Assembly (NCBI GenBank): GCA_964520885.1
Contig: CAZFQD010000002.1
Span: 1-45,334, forward strand
Direction of reading: 5' to 3'
DNA: 45,334 nucleotides
Source: CAZFQD01 sp964520885
GTDB taxonomy: Bacteria > Bacillota > Clostridia > Oscillospirales > SIG519
Shown one piece after another: positions 24,893-32,910 of the stretch (the stretch's first letter is position 1; each line of letters opens with the position of its first letter). A program made the position numbers and the translations under genes. Below the pieces are notes generated by a model. That model saw only the letters and a list, made by a program, of their open reading frames with translations. It was not told the origin of the DNA and made no database searches.

Positions 24893-24930
24893 ATAAGGGT
24901 TTTTTCTAAAATATTGAGGTGAAATGCTAT

Positions 24931-25731
24931 TTGAACACTAAAATGTTTAAAATAATTAAAGTAGTTGACGGAAAAAAAGAAAATATTCAAGATAAAATTA
25001 TTGTTGAATATTTTTGTAGTATATACATTAATGGCAAAGAATTTGCTTCTATAATGTGCACTCCAACTTCACTTTATTATTTAATAGTAGGCTTTTTATT
25101 TTCCGAAGGAGTAATAAACTCAATTAAGGATATTATAACCTGTGATGTAGATGAAAAAAATAGCACTGTTAGAGTTACAACAAATGAAAATGATGTTTTT
25201 TCTTTTAAAGGCGATAATATTGAAGCAAAAAAAATCATTACCTCTGCTTGTGGTAAAAATCGTTCTATTAGTTATTATTTAATTGGGTTATCAGCAACAA
25301 ATGATTTGATAATTAACTCAAATATTATATACTCAGAAAAGGATATTTTGAAATTAGCAAATGAATTTAACAAAAGTTCCGATTTGTTTTTATCAACCGG
25401 CGGGGTTCATAGTTGTGCATTAGCTGATAAAAATGGTGTTATTCTGTTTGAAGAAGACATTGGAAGGCACAATGCACTTGATAAAATTATAGGCAGAGCC
25501 CTTTGCGACGATATAAATTTTAGTGATAAAATTCTTTTTACTACTGGCCGAATTTCATCTGAAATGGCAACAAAAGTTATAAAAGCAAAAATCCCTTTTC
25601 TTGTTTCACGGTCCGCTTCAACCGACAAAGCAATTGATTTAGCAAAAAAATATAATTTAACACTTATTGGTTTTGCAAGAGCAAATAAAATGAATATTTA
25701 TGCTAATTCTCAAAGAATTGGATTTAATTAA
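24931..25731 (+). CDS. fdhD: Formate dehydrogenase sulfurtransferase FdhD
   Basis: A 266-residue FdhD, which passes sulfur to the FDH molybdenum cofactor. LSTGGVHSCALAD, EDIGRHNALDKIIG and TTGRISSEMATK are diagnostic. The usual CGxCG-type loop with two cysteines reads SACGKNRS here, so only the first cysteine remains. The TTG at 24931 is chosen because GAGGTG ends 9 bases upstream; a GTG at 24919 overlaps that site and an ATG at 24943 lacks one. It directly follows fdhF. Confidence 0.92.
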   Translation: MNTKMFKIIKVVDGKKENIQDKIIVEYFCSIYINGKEFASIMCTPTSLYYLIVGFLFSEGVINSIKDIITCDVDEKNSTVRVTTNENDVFSFKGDNIEAKKIITSACGKNRSISYYLIGLSATNDLIINSNIIYSEKDILKLANEFNKSSDLFLSTGGVHSCALADKNGVILFEEDIGRHNALDKIIGRALCDDINFSDKILFTTGRISSEMATKVIKAKIPFLVSRSASTDKAIDLAKKYNLTLIGFARANKMNIYANSQRIGFN

Positions 25732-25789
25732 AATGCCATTATTATTATCATATATAATAAGCATTTTTTTGTTTGAAAGGATAATTACA

Positions 25790-27019
25790 ATGATTTCAGT
25801 AAAGCAAGCAAAGGATATAATATTAAATTCTACTAACAATTTAAATAGTGAAAAAGTTCAATTGTTAAAATCTTACAATAGAATTTTAGCACAAGATTTG
25901 TATTCACAAAATGATATGCCGTTATTTGATAATTCAGCTATGGACGGTTTTGCTGTTCTTTATGAAGATACAATTGGTGCTTCAAAAGAAAATCCTATAT
26001 CACTCCAAATTATAGGAACCATTAGTGCAGGTAGTAATTCTGACTTTAATATTATAAGTGGTCAAGCAGTTAAGATAATGACTGGGGCAAAAATGCCAAA
26101 CTATGCAGATGCTGTTGTTATTAAAGAAAATACTTTTGAAAAAGACAATAAAGTTTATATAGAAAAAGAAGCTAAAAAGCAAGATAATATTCGTTTAATA
26201 GGTTCAGATGTAAAAAAAGGTGATTTACTGATTGAAAAAGGCAAAAGACTTGGAACTGCTGATATTGGCGTGCTTGCGAGCAATAATTTTAAAAAAGTAT
26301 GCGTTTTTACACAGCCAAAAATAGCAATTCTTTCTACCGGTGATGAATTAGTTAATTTAGGCAAAAAACTTGCTATTGGCAAAATTAGAAATAGCAATAC
26401 TTATTCTTTATATTCGCAAGTGAAAAAATATGGTGCGATACCAATTGTTTTAGGAATTTCAAAAGATAACAAAGACGAAATAATTAATAAAATCGGTTCT
26501 TTTAACAAATATGATATTGTGATTATTTCAGGTGGAATTTCTGTTGGAGATTTTGATTTTACTAAAAAGGTATTTAGTGAATTGGGCGTAAAAGAGAAGT
26601 TTTGGAGTATTGCCGTTAAACCCGGAAAGCCAATATATTTTGGAGTAAAAGAAAAGTGTTTGTTCTTTGGGTTACCGGGAAATCCTGTTTCTACTATAAT
26701 AGGATTTGAACAATTTATTGCAATTGCAATTGAAAAGTTGTGCGGAATAGAAATGCAAAACAGACCTATTATTAAGGCTAAGTTAGAGGCAGATTATTAT
26801 AAAAAAAATGATGGAAAAACTCATTTTGTAAGGGCAATATATAAAATAGAGAATGGCGAGTTTTTTGTTTGTCCTTTAAGTGGCTTTATGAGTTCTTCAA
26901 ATATAAGCAGTATGAGCAAAGCCAATTGTTTAATTATATTGGGGCAGGATGAGCAAAATCTTAAAATTGGCGAAAAAGTAGAAATACAATTAACTCATTT
27001 TAATTCGTTTGAAGTTTAA
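25790..27019 (+). CDS. moeA: Molybdopterin molybdenumtransferase
   Basis: A 409-residue MoeA that inserts molybdate into adenylated molybdopterin. Motifs: MPLFDNSAMDGFAV, KIMTGAKMPNYADAVV, AILSTGDELV, VIISGGISVGDFD and FFGLPGNPVST. AAAGG precedes the ATG at 25790. Upstream codons in frame overlap the end of fdhD and look untranslated. It serves the FDH encoded next to it. Confidence 0.95.
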   Translation: MISVKQAKDIILNSTNNLNSEKVQLLKSYNRILAQDLYSQNDMPLFDNSAMDGFAVLYEDTIGASKENPISLQIIGTISAGSNSDFNIISGQAVKIMTGAKMPNYADAVVIKENTFEKDNKVYIEKEAKKQDNIRLIGSDVKKGDLLIEKGKRLGTADIGVLASNNFKKVCVFTQPKIAILSTGDELVNLGKKLAIGKIRNSNTYSLYSQVKKYGAIPIVLGISKDNKDEIINKIGSFNKYDIVIISGGISVGDFDFTKKVFSELGVKEKFWSIAVKPGKPIYFGVKEKCLFFGLPGNPVSTIIGFEQFIAIAIEKLCGIEMQNRPIIKAKLEADYYKKNDGKTHFVRAIYKIENGEFFVCPLSGFMSSSNISSMSKANCLIILGQDEQNLKIGEKVEIQLTHFNSFEV

Positions 27020-27089
27020 TTATTTATTAAATATTTATAATAATGTGATATAATTAATTTAATTGATTAAAAGAGGAATGACTTTTATA

Positions 27090-27683
27090 ATGAAATTTTT
27101 TAGTGCTGTAATTTTAGCTGGTGGTAAAAGTAGTAGAATGGGATTTGATAAACAGAAAATCACTATTGAAAACTCTCTTTTAATTAAGCAAACAATAAAT
27201 AAATTAAAACAAGTTTTTAAAGAAATTATTGTGGTTACAAATAATTTTCATTTATATAAGAATTTAGATGTAGTTTTAGTTAGTGATGAAATTAGCGAAA
27301 AAGGTCCATTAGCAGGAATACATATTGGTCTTAAAACGGCTGTTTCTGATTTCGTTTATTTTATTGCTTGTGATATGCCCTATATTGAACTTGCATATAT
27401 TGATTTTATGATAAATATTCTAAATAAAGATGAATATGATGGTTGTGTTTTTGAAAACGAAGGATTCATTGAGCCATTTAATTCCTTTTATAAAAAGAGT
27501 TTAAGTGATAAGATTTCTAAATATATTAAAAATAATGATTTATCAATTAGCAATTTAATTAGTAATAATAATTTTTACAAAATTACAAAAAACAGCAATT
27601 ATATATTTGAAAATACTCTTAAAATGTTTGAAAATATTAACACTCCTATACAACTTGAAAAATATAATAATCAAAATAATTGA
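27090..27683 (+). CDS. mobA: Molybdenum cofactor guanylyltransferase
   Basis: A 197-residue MobA that adds GMP to molybdopterin, as needed for the bis-MGD of formate dehydrogenase. The nucleotide loop is VILAGGKSSRMGFDKQK near the N-terminus, followed by EKGPLAGIHIGL and FIACDMPYI with the metal-binding aspartate. The start is uncertain (27063, 27078 or 27090); 27090 puts the conserved strand right at the N-terminus. Confidence 0.9.
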   Translation: MKFFSAVILAGGKSSRMGFDKQKITIENSLLIKQTINKLKQVFKEIIVVTNNFHLYKNLDVVLVSDEISEKGPLAGIHIGLKTAVSDFVYFIACDMPYIELAYIDFMINILNKDEYDGCVFENEGFIEPFNSFYKKSLSDKISKYIKNNDLSISNLISNNNFYKITKNSNYIFENTLKMFENINTPIQLEKYNNQNN

Positions 27684-27693
27684 GGATAAAATT

Positions 27694-28653
27694 ATGTTGG
27701 ATAATTGCCAAAGAAATATAAATTATTTAAGAATGTCCATAACTCAAAGATGTAATTTAAATTGTATTTATTGCACATCTTCTTGTGAAAAGGTTGATAA
27801 TGAAATGCAAGAAACTCTTTTGCCAAATGATTTTGAAAAAATTGTTGTGGCTATGGCTAATCTTGGTATTACACGAGTTAGAATTACAGGTGGAGAGCCT
27901 TTAATTAGAGAAGATGTATGTGAAATTATAAATAAAATTTCAAAATGCAAATTAATTAAAGATATTTCTCTTACCACAAACGGAATTTTGCTTAATAAAT
28001 ACGCATTGAATTTAAAAAAAGCGGGGCTAAAAAGAGTAAATATAAGTCTTGATTCATTAAAGGATGAAAGAATAAGAAAAATTACCGGCAGTAGTTGTCT
28101 TAACGAGGTATTAATCGGTGTAAAAAAAGTATTAGAGGTAGGAATATCGCCTGTTAGAATTAATGTTGTTTTAATTAAGGGAATAAATGATGATGAAATT
28201 GATAATTTTATTAATGTTGCAAAAGAATATCCTGTTGATGTTAGATTTATTGAACTAATGCCTATGAGCAAATTTGGGCAACAAAACAGTAGTAATATAA
28301 TTTATAATAATGAAATAATAAATTCACATCCTAACTTAAAACCAGTTAAAATAAAAGACGATGTTGGACCTGCTACATACTATACTTCGGATGAATTAAT
28401 AGGCAACATTGGATTTATTAGTCCTTTTAGCCACAAATTCTGTCATAAATGTAATCGTATTCGTCTTACAGCTGATGGCAAAATAAGACCTTGCCTTGCT
28501 AAAAATGGCGAGTTTGATATTGTTCCTTATCTTAATCAATCACCTTTGAAACTTCAAGAATTTATAAAAAATATTATTCTTTGCAAGCCGAGTGAACATT
28601 CATTTGAAAAAGGATTTGTTTCAAAAAGAAATATGAATGAAATTGGTGGTTAA
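27694..28653 (+). CDS. moaA: GTP 3',8-cyclase
   Basis: A 319-residue radical SAM MoaA, the first step of molybdopterin synthesis. The N-terminal cluster is CNLNCIYC (C20, C24, C27), and RITGGEPLIR follows. The C-terminal cluster uses CHKC and a third cysteine in KIRPC. The protein ends IGG, the double-glycine tail needed for activity. GAGG precedes the ATG at 27694, 10 bases after mobA. Confidence 0.96.
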   Translation: MLDNCQRNINYLRMSITQRCNLNCIYCTSSCEKVDNEMQETLLPNDFEKIVVAMANLGITRVRITGGEPLIREDVCEIINKISKCKLIKDISLTTNGILLNKYALNLKKAGLKRVNISLDSLKDERIRKITGSSCLNEVLIGVKKVLEVGISPVRINVVLIKGINDDEIDNFINVAKEYPVDVRFIELMPMSKFGQQNSSNIIYNNEIINSHPNLKPVKIKDDVGPATYYTSDELIGNIGFISPFSHKFCHKCNRIRLTADGKIRPCLAKNGEFDIVPYLNQSPLKLQEFIKNIILCKPSEHSFEKGFVSKRNMNEIGG

Positions 28654-28689
28654 TTTTATTTAAAAATTTCTATGAAAAAGGAGAAAACT

Positions 28690-29160
28690 ATGGAATTTAC
28701 TCATATAAATAAAGATGGTTTTAGCAAAATGGTTGAAATTTCGGATAAAAAAGATACTAAAAGAATAGCAAGTGCAAAAGCAATTGTTATAATGAAGCAA
28801 AGCACTTTAGTTTTAATAAAGGAAGGTTTAATTAAAAAGGGTGCAGTTCTTAATACTGCACAAATAGGTGGTATTATGGGTGCTAAGAATACTTCTAATA
28901 TTATTCCTATGTGTCATAATATTCCATTAACAGGAGTTGACTTAAATTTTATTTTTATTGAAAATGGAATTGAAATTATATCTATAGTAAATACAGTTGG
29001 CAAAACCGGTGTTGAAATGGAAGCACTAACGGCAGTTTCAATTGCGGCTTTAACTATTTATGATATGTGTAAATCGGTTGACAAGGATATTACAATAGAA
29101 AATATTTGTTTATTAACCAAAAGTGGCGGGAAATCTGGAGAATATATAAAAATTAAATAA
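28690..29160 (+). CDS. moaC: Cyclic pyranopterin monophosphate synthase
   Basis: A 156-residue MoaC that works on the MoaA product. Active-site segments are present: PMCHNIPLTGVDL, TGVEMEALTAVS and the C-terminal TKSGGKSGEY. AAGGAG precedes the ATG at 28690; the earlier ATG at 28672 overlaps that site. Confidence 0.96.
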   Translation: MEFTHINKDGFSKMVEISDKKDTKRIASAKAIVIMKQSTLVLIKEGLIKKGAVLNTAQIGGIMGAKNTSNIIPMCHNIPLTGVDLNFIFIENGIEIISIVNTVGKTGVEMEALTAVSIAALTIYDMCKSVDKDITIENICLLTKSGGKSGEYIKIK

Positions 29161-29181
29161 TTAAAAGGAATGGTCATTATT

Positions 29182-29628
29182 ATGAAAACTAATGCAAAAG
29201 TTATTTCAGTTAATATTAGCGAAAAGAAAGGTGAAATAAAAAAAAGTGTTGCACAAGTAGAACTTAAAGAGGAATTTGGAATAATTGGAGATGCACACGC
29301 TGGCAAATGGCATAGGCAAGTTAGTTTGCTTGCAAATGAAAGCATTGAAAAAATGAGGGCAATGGATAAAGGACAATTTTTTTGCGGTTCATTTGCTGAA
29401 AATATAACTACTTCTGGAATTGAATTATTTACTCTTGAAATTGGAACAAAACTTTTAATTGGTGATACTATTCAAGAAATTACTCAAATTGGTAAAGAGT
29501 GCCATAATGGGTGTGCCATAAAAAATACTATTGGACAATGTATTATGCCAAAAGAGGGCATTTTTACTCGGGTAATAAAGGGTGGATTTATTAAAGTAGG
29601 CGATAATATTGAAATAATAAAGGTGTGA
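29182..29628 (+). CDS. MOSC-domain protein
   Basis: A 148-residue stand-alone MOSC domain, the fold found in the C-terminus of molybdenum cofactor sulfurases. The segment GIIGDAHAGKWHRQVSLL and the conserved cysteine in GKECHNGCAIKN support the call. Its place between moaC and mogA suggests a role in cofactor handling. AAGGA precedes the ATG at 29182. Confidence 0.88.
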   Translation: MKTNAKVISVNISEKKGEIKKSVAQVELKEEFGIIGDAHAGKWHRQVSLLANESIEKMRAMDKGQFFCGSFAENITTSGIELFTLEIGTKLLIGDTIQEITQIGKECHNGCAIKNTIGQCIMPKEGIFTRVIKGGFIKVGDNIEIIKV

Positions 29629-29635
29629 AAATACA

Positions 29636-30130
29636 ATGTTTAAAGTTGGAATTATTACTTCAAGCGATAGTTGTTCAAAAGGCGAAAAAGAGGATTTGAG
29701 CGGAAAATTAATTTCGAAAATGTTAAATAGCGATGAATTTAAAGTTGTTGGTTATACTGTATTGCCCGATGAAATAGATTTACTTGCAAATGAAATGAAA
29801 TATTTAGCAGATGAAATGAAAGTTGATTTAATTCTAACTACTGGTGGAACAGGTTTTAGCAATAGAGATGTAACCCCAGAGGCAACAATTTCAATTTGCG
29901 ATAAAATGGCAAACGGAATTTGCGAGGCAATTAGACAAAATAGTATGCAATATACAAAAAGGGCTATGCTTTCAAGGGCTGTTTCTGGAATTAGAAAAAA
30001 TACTTTAATTATTAATCTTCCGGGAAGTCCTAAGGCTGTTGAGCAATCGCTCTCTTTTATTGTTGACACTCTTATTCACGGGCTTGAAATTTTAACATCA
30101 AAAACAAAAGATTGTGCAAAAAAAGATTAA
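29636..30130 (+). CDS. mogA: Molybdopterin adenylyltransferase MogA/MoaB
   Basis: A 164-residue MogA/MoaB-type protein that adenylates molybdopterin before MoeA acts. Motifs: GIITSSDSCSKGEKED at the N-terminus, LTTGGTGFSNRDVTPEAT, and NLPGSPKAVEQS. MogA and MoaB cannot be separated by eye. It is the last gene of the run; a clear terminator follows. moaD, moaE and moeB are not in the window. Confidence 0.93.
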   Translation: MFKVGIITSSDSCSKGEKEDLSGKLISKMLNSDEFKVVGYTVLPDEIDLLANEMKYLADEMKVDLILTTGGTGFSNRDVTPEATISICDKMANGICEAIRQNSMQYTKRAMLSRAVSGIRKNTLIINLPGSPKAVEQSLSFIVDTLIHGLEILTSKTKDCAKKD

Positions 30131-30143
30131 CACAAAAACTAAA

Positions 30144-30176
30144 AAAACCGCTGCAAATTATAATTGTAGCGGTTTT
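30144..30176 (+). terminator. Terminator after mogA
   Basis: AAAACCGCT (30144-30152) pairs with AGCGGTTTT (30168-30176), extended by a G-T and three more pairs inside. The stem is near-symmetric, so it may also serve the opposite strand. Confidence 0.85.
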
Positions 30177-30200
30177 GAATTTTGCTATACTAATTATTTA

Positions 30201-30347
30201 TAGAAAACACCAAAGATGTTTTCTATGTGCCACTAAAAGTGGCACAGTGCCAAAGGCACAATAATATAGTTCAATGCTATGAGCCAGTGCATTTTGCACT
30301 GCACAGCATTTGCTGTGATTAGAAAAAGCATTTTCTGCTTTTTCTAA
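30201..30347. repeat. String of six hairpins between convergent genes
   Basis: TAGAAAACA arms (30201-30225); GTGCCACT arms with AAA loop (30227-30245); GTGCC arms with AAA loop (30247-30259); CAGTGCA arms with TTT loop (30285-30301); CACAGC arms with ATTT loop (30302-30317); and a 12-bp stem TTAGAAAAAGCA with TTTTC loop (30319-30347). Only one or no base separates several neighbours. It fills the gap between mogA and metFV. Confidence 0.88.
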
Positions 30348-30364
30348 TGCGAAATAGTATTATA

Positions 30365-31915
30365 TTACTTTTTGGTTTTTTCTTGGCTAACCTTAGAATA
30401 ATCTCTTCCGCCGTAATAGTTAAGCCATGAAGATGTTCTGTATAAATTCCAATTACAAGGTGGGATGTATTCATTCAATTTACCTTGCTTGTTATTGCTC
30501 TTAAACTTATCATATGCTCTTACATAAACACATTTTTTCTCGTTAGGATAAACTTCGCAATAACCATTAAAACTACCACCACAAGGACCATTTCTTTGCT
30601 GTTTTGGACACTGGGACATTGGGCAAACATATGCTCTTTTCATCATTGCACAATCTCCGCAGTTAAAACAGTCATTAGTTAAAACTTTAACTGCGTGTTC
30701 AAAACCTGTAAACATTTTCTTTGGAATTTTTGTTTTATCTATTGCATTAGCGATAGCCTTTGTTAATTTGAAAAAGAGTCCTTTTTCACTGAAAAATGCT
30801 CCATGAACTGTATCAAAAACATAATAATGCAAGGAAGGTGCTTTTTTCTTGGTTTTAGTTGTGTTTACAGGAATATTAGTGATGTTTGAAGTTGAAGCAT
30901 CTTTATTAAAGAAATAAAAACCATCCTTATGATAAGCAGTATATTCCTCATAATAATCATTCCAATTATCTTTCATCTCTTCGCCTTTTTCAATTATATA
31001 CTCAACTTCTTCATATTTAAGTCCTAATCCACTAATGCTAATGCCATCATATTTTAGCCCTTTTAATATTGCAAAGAATTTAGCAGCTCTTAGTAACTGT
31101 GGTTCTTTACTTTTTCCATATTTTGCCTTTTCTTCTTCTAATGCTTTTAATAAGTCATTTGTAACAACACATCCCGGAAGAACATTATTATTCATTAGTT
31201 TTGCGACGAATGGAGAAATTACAAAAATATTTCCAATTAGAGGAACTTGAAGATTATTAAGTTCAGTAAACCTTTTAAGTTCATCAAATTTTGATGGGTC
31301 ATAACCCAATTGTGTAATAATAAATTTAGCACCTGCCTGAACCTTTTTTTGTAATTTAATATATTGAGGAATAAGTTCTGCTTCTAAATTTTTAAATGGA
31401 GATACAACTGCTCCTGCAAAAAAATTAGTGGACTTTATAATAGATTTATTTTTGCCTAATTGTATTTCCTCTCCACTATTCATTTGCCCAATCAAATTAA
31501 GAAGATGAACAGAATCAATGTCAAAAACCGGCTTAGATATTCCCTCATACCCCTCTGTTGGATAATCACCGGTGGCAATAAGTAAATTATTAAGTCCCAT
31601 TCTTTCAAGAGCATATAAATCACTTTGAATTTGATTTCTATTTCTATCCTTACAAGTTAAATGTAAAATTGGGTCAATTCCATATTTTTTTATTTCTACC
31701 GCTAAAACTGATGAAGATATTGAAGGCTTTCCACCCGGATTATCTGTAATGGTTACGCCGTTGATTTTACTGCTTTTAGCGGCGCACTCAGCCATAGTTA
31801 ATATACTCTCTTGCGACTGCTCAAAAGCACCTCTGCCCGGAACTAATTCCCAATTTATACAGACAGTTTTAGGGTCTAATAGCGATTCTTTAAAGGACAT
31901 TTTTTTGCCATTCAT
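30365..31915 (-). CDS. Methylenetetrahydrofolate reductase, MetF-MetV fusion
   Basis: A 516-residue fusion. Residues up to about 310 are a MetF TIM barrel (WELVPGRG, GVTITDNPGG, HLTCKDRNRNQIQSDL, LLIATGDYP, FIITQLGYD). After a linker, about residues 350-500 form a cysteine-rich MetV-type C-terminal domain (CFNCGDCAMM, VCPMSQCPKQQRNGPCGGS). It reduces methylene-THF to methyl-THF in the Wood-Ljungdahl methyl branch; MetV partners bind zinc and join MetF to other redox proteins. AGGA precedes the ATG. It lies downstream of fhs and the acsE-like gene on the same strand. Confidence 0.92.
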   Translation of the reverse strand: MNGKKMSFKESLLDPKTVCINWELVPGRGAFEQSQESILTMAECAAKSSKINGVTITDNPGGKPSISSSVLAVEIKKYGIDPILHLTCKDRNRNQIQSDLYALERMGLNNLLIATGDYPTEGYEGISKPVFDIDSVHLLNLIGQMNSGEEIQLGKNKSIIKSTNFFAGAVVSPFKNLEAELIPQYIKLQKKVQAGAKFIITQLGYDPSKFDELKRFTELNNLQVPLIGNIFVISPFVAKLMNNNVLPGCVVTNDLLKALEEEKAKYGKSKEPQLLRAAKFFAILKGLKYDGISISGLGLKYEEVEYIIEKGEEMKDNWNDYYEEYTAYHKDGFYFFNKDASTSNITNIPVNTTKTKKKAPSLHYYVFDTVHGAFFSEKGLFFKLTKAIANAIDKTKIPKKMFTGFEHAVKVLTNDCFNCGDCAMMKRAYVCPMSQCPKQQRNGPCGGSFNGYCEVYPNEKKCVYVRAYDKFKSNNKQGKLNEYIPPCNWNLYRTSSWLNYYGGRDYSKVSQEKTKK

Positions 31916-31940
31916 ACTATTTCATTCCTTTCAACTTTGG

Positions 31941-32055
31941 AAGAAAGAAGTAGTGCAGAGCAAGGCGTAAGGCAATAATATCTTCGTGCCGCATATATGT
32001 AATATGCAAACTAAGATATTGAGCCGACAACGATGCTATGTGCTGCTTATTTCTT
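31941..32055. repeat. 115-bp imperfect long hairpin between metFV and the acsE-like gene
   Basis: The outer arms start AAGAAAGAAGTAG and end TGCTGCTTATTTCTT. Inside are AATATCTT-type / AAGATATT arms and a central GCATAT-ATGTA-ATATGC hairpin (31991-32007). The arms match along most of their length with scattered mismatches. It may be a mobile-element remnant or a processed RNA site within the operon. Confidence 0.6.
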
Positions 32056-32069
32056 GCAAATTAATTTCA

Positions 32070-32870
32070 TTAACCTTCTAATAAACCCTCTTTAAACTTT
32101 GTAATATATTCCATACAATAATCATCTGCACCGGAAAGAGCTTCTCCTGCATAAATAAATGACATCATTCTTTTATCTAATGGGTCAAGAATTGCTCCGT
32201 CCATTCCAGCCATAATTGCAGCAATTAAGAAAGATTGATTAATTAATTTTCTATTTGGTAACCCATAAGAAATATTGCTAAGTCCGCAAGCAATATGAGC
32301 CTCAGGAAACTCTTTTTTAACTTGACGAATAGTTTCTATTGCAACATTTCCGTAGTGTGAACCGGTACCAATTGGTCTTACTAATGGGTCAATATAAATA
32401 TCACAAAGTGCTACTCCAGCTTTTGTTAACTTTTCAACTAAATTTTCAGCAATTTTAACTCTATCAATAGTTGTTTCAGGCATTCCATCATCATTCATAC
32501 ATAATGCAATAACGCCAGTTTTATACTCTACTACTAACGGGAAAACACTGTCAAATCTTTCCTTTTCATCTGTAATAGAATTAATAATGGGTTTTTTCTT
32601 TTTAATTTCCTTTAAAGCACTAATTAAAGCAAGTGGATTAGGAGAATCAAGACACAAAGGAGTGTCAATTACTTCTTCAACAACTTTTACAAGCCACGCA
32701 AGTCTTTCAGGTTCATCTGCTAAAAACATTCCTGCATTTAAGTCAATATATGATGCCCCTGCTTCACTTTGTCTAATTGCTAAGTCTTGAACTGCTAATT
32801 TATCATAACTTTCTATTGCCGGTCTTATTGATTTTAAAGTGCTGTTGATTTTTTCACCAATGATTATCAT
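32070..32870 (-). CDS. Methyltetrahydrofolate methyltransferase, AcsE-like
   Basis: A 266-residue pterin-binding TIM barrel of the AcsE/MeTr type that moves the methyl group of methyl-THF to a corrinoid protein. It begins MIIIGEKINSTLKSI. Key segments are ASYIDLNAG, TPLCLDSPN, PIINSIT, YIDPLVRP and CGLSNISYGLPNR. GGAG six bases upstream fixes the ATG at 32870. It lies between fhs and metFV. The corrinoid protein and CODH/ACS are not in the window, so another methyl acceptor is possible. Confidence 0.9.
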   Translation of the reverse strand: MIIIGEKINSTLKSIRPAIESYDKLAVQDLAIRQSEAGASYIDLNAGMFLADEPERLAWLVKVVEEVIDTPLCLDSPNPLALISALKEIKKKKPIINSITDEKERFDSVFPLVVEYKTGVIALCMNDDGMPETTIDRVKIAENLVEKLTKAGVALCDIYIDPLVRPIGTGSHYGNVAIETIRQVKKEFPEAHIACGLSNISYGLPNRKLINQSFLIAAIMAGMDGAILDPLDKRMMSFIYAGEALSGADDYCMEYITKFKEGLLEG

Positions 32871-32910
32871 ATTAATCTCCATTCTGCCGATTAATATTCG
32901 GCTTTAAAAT

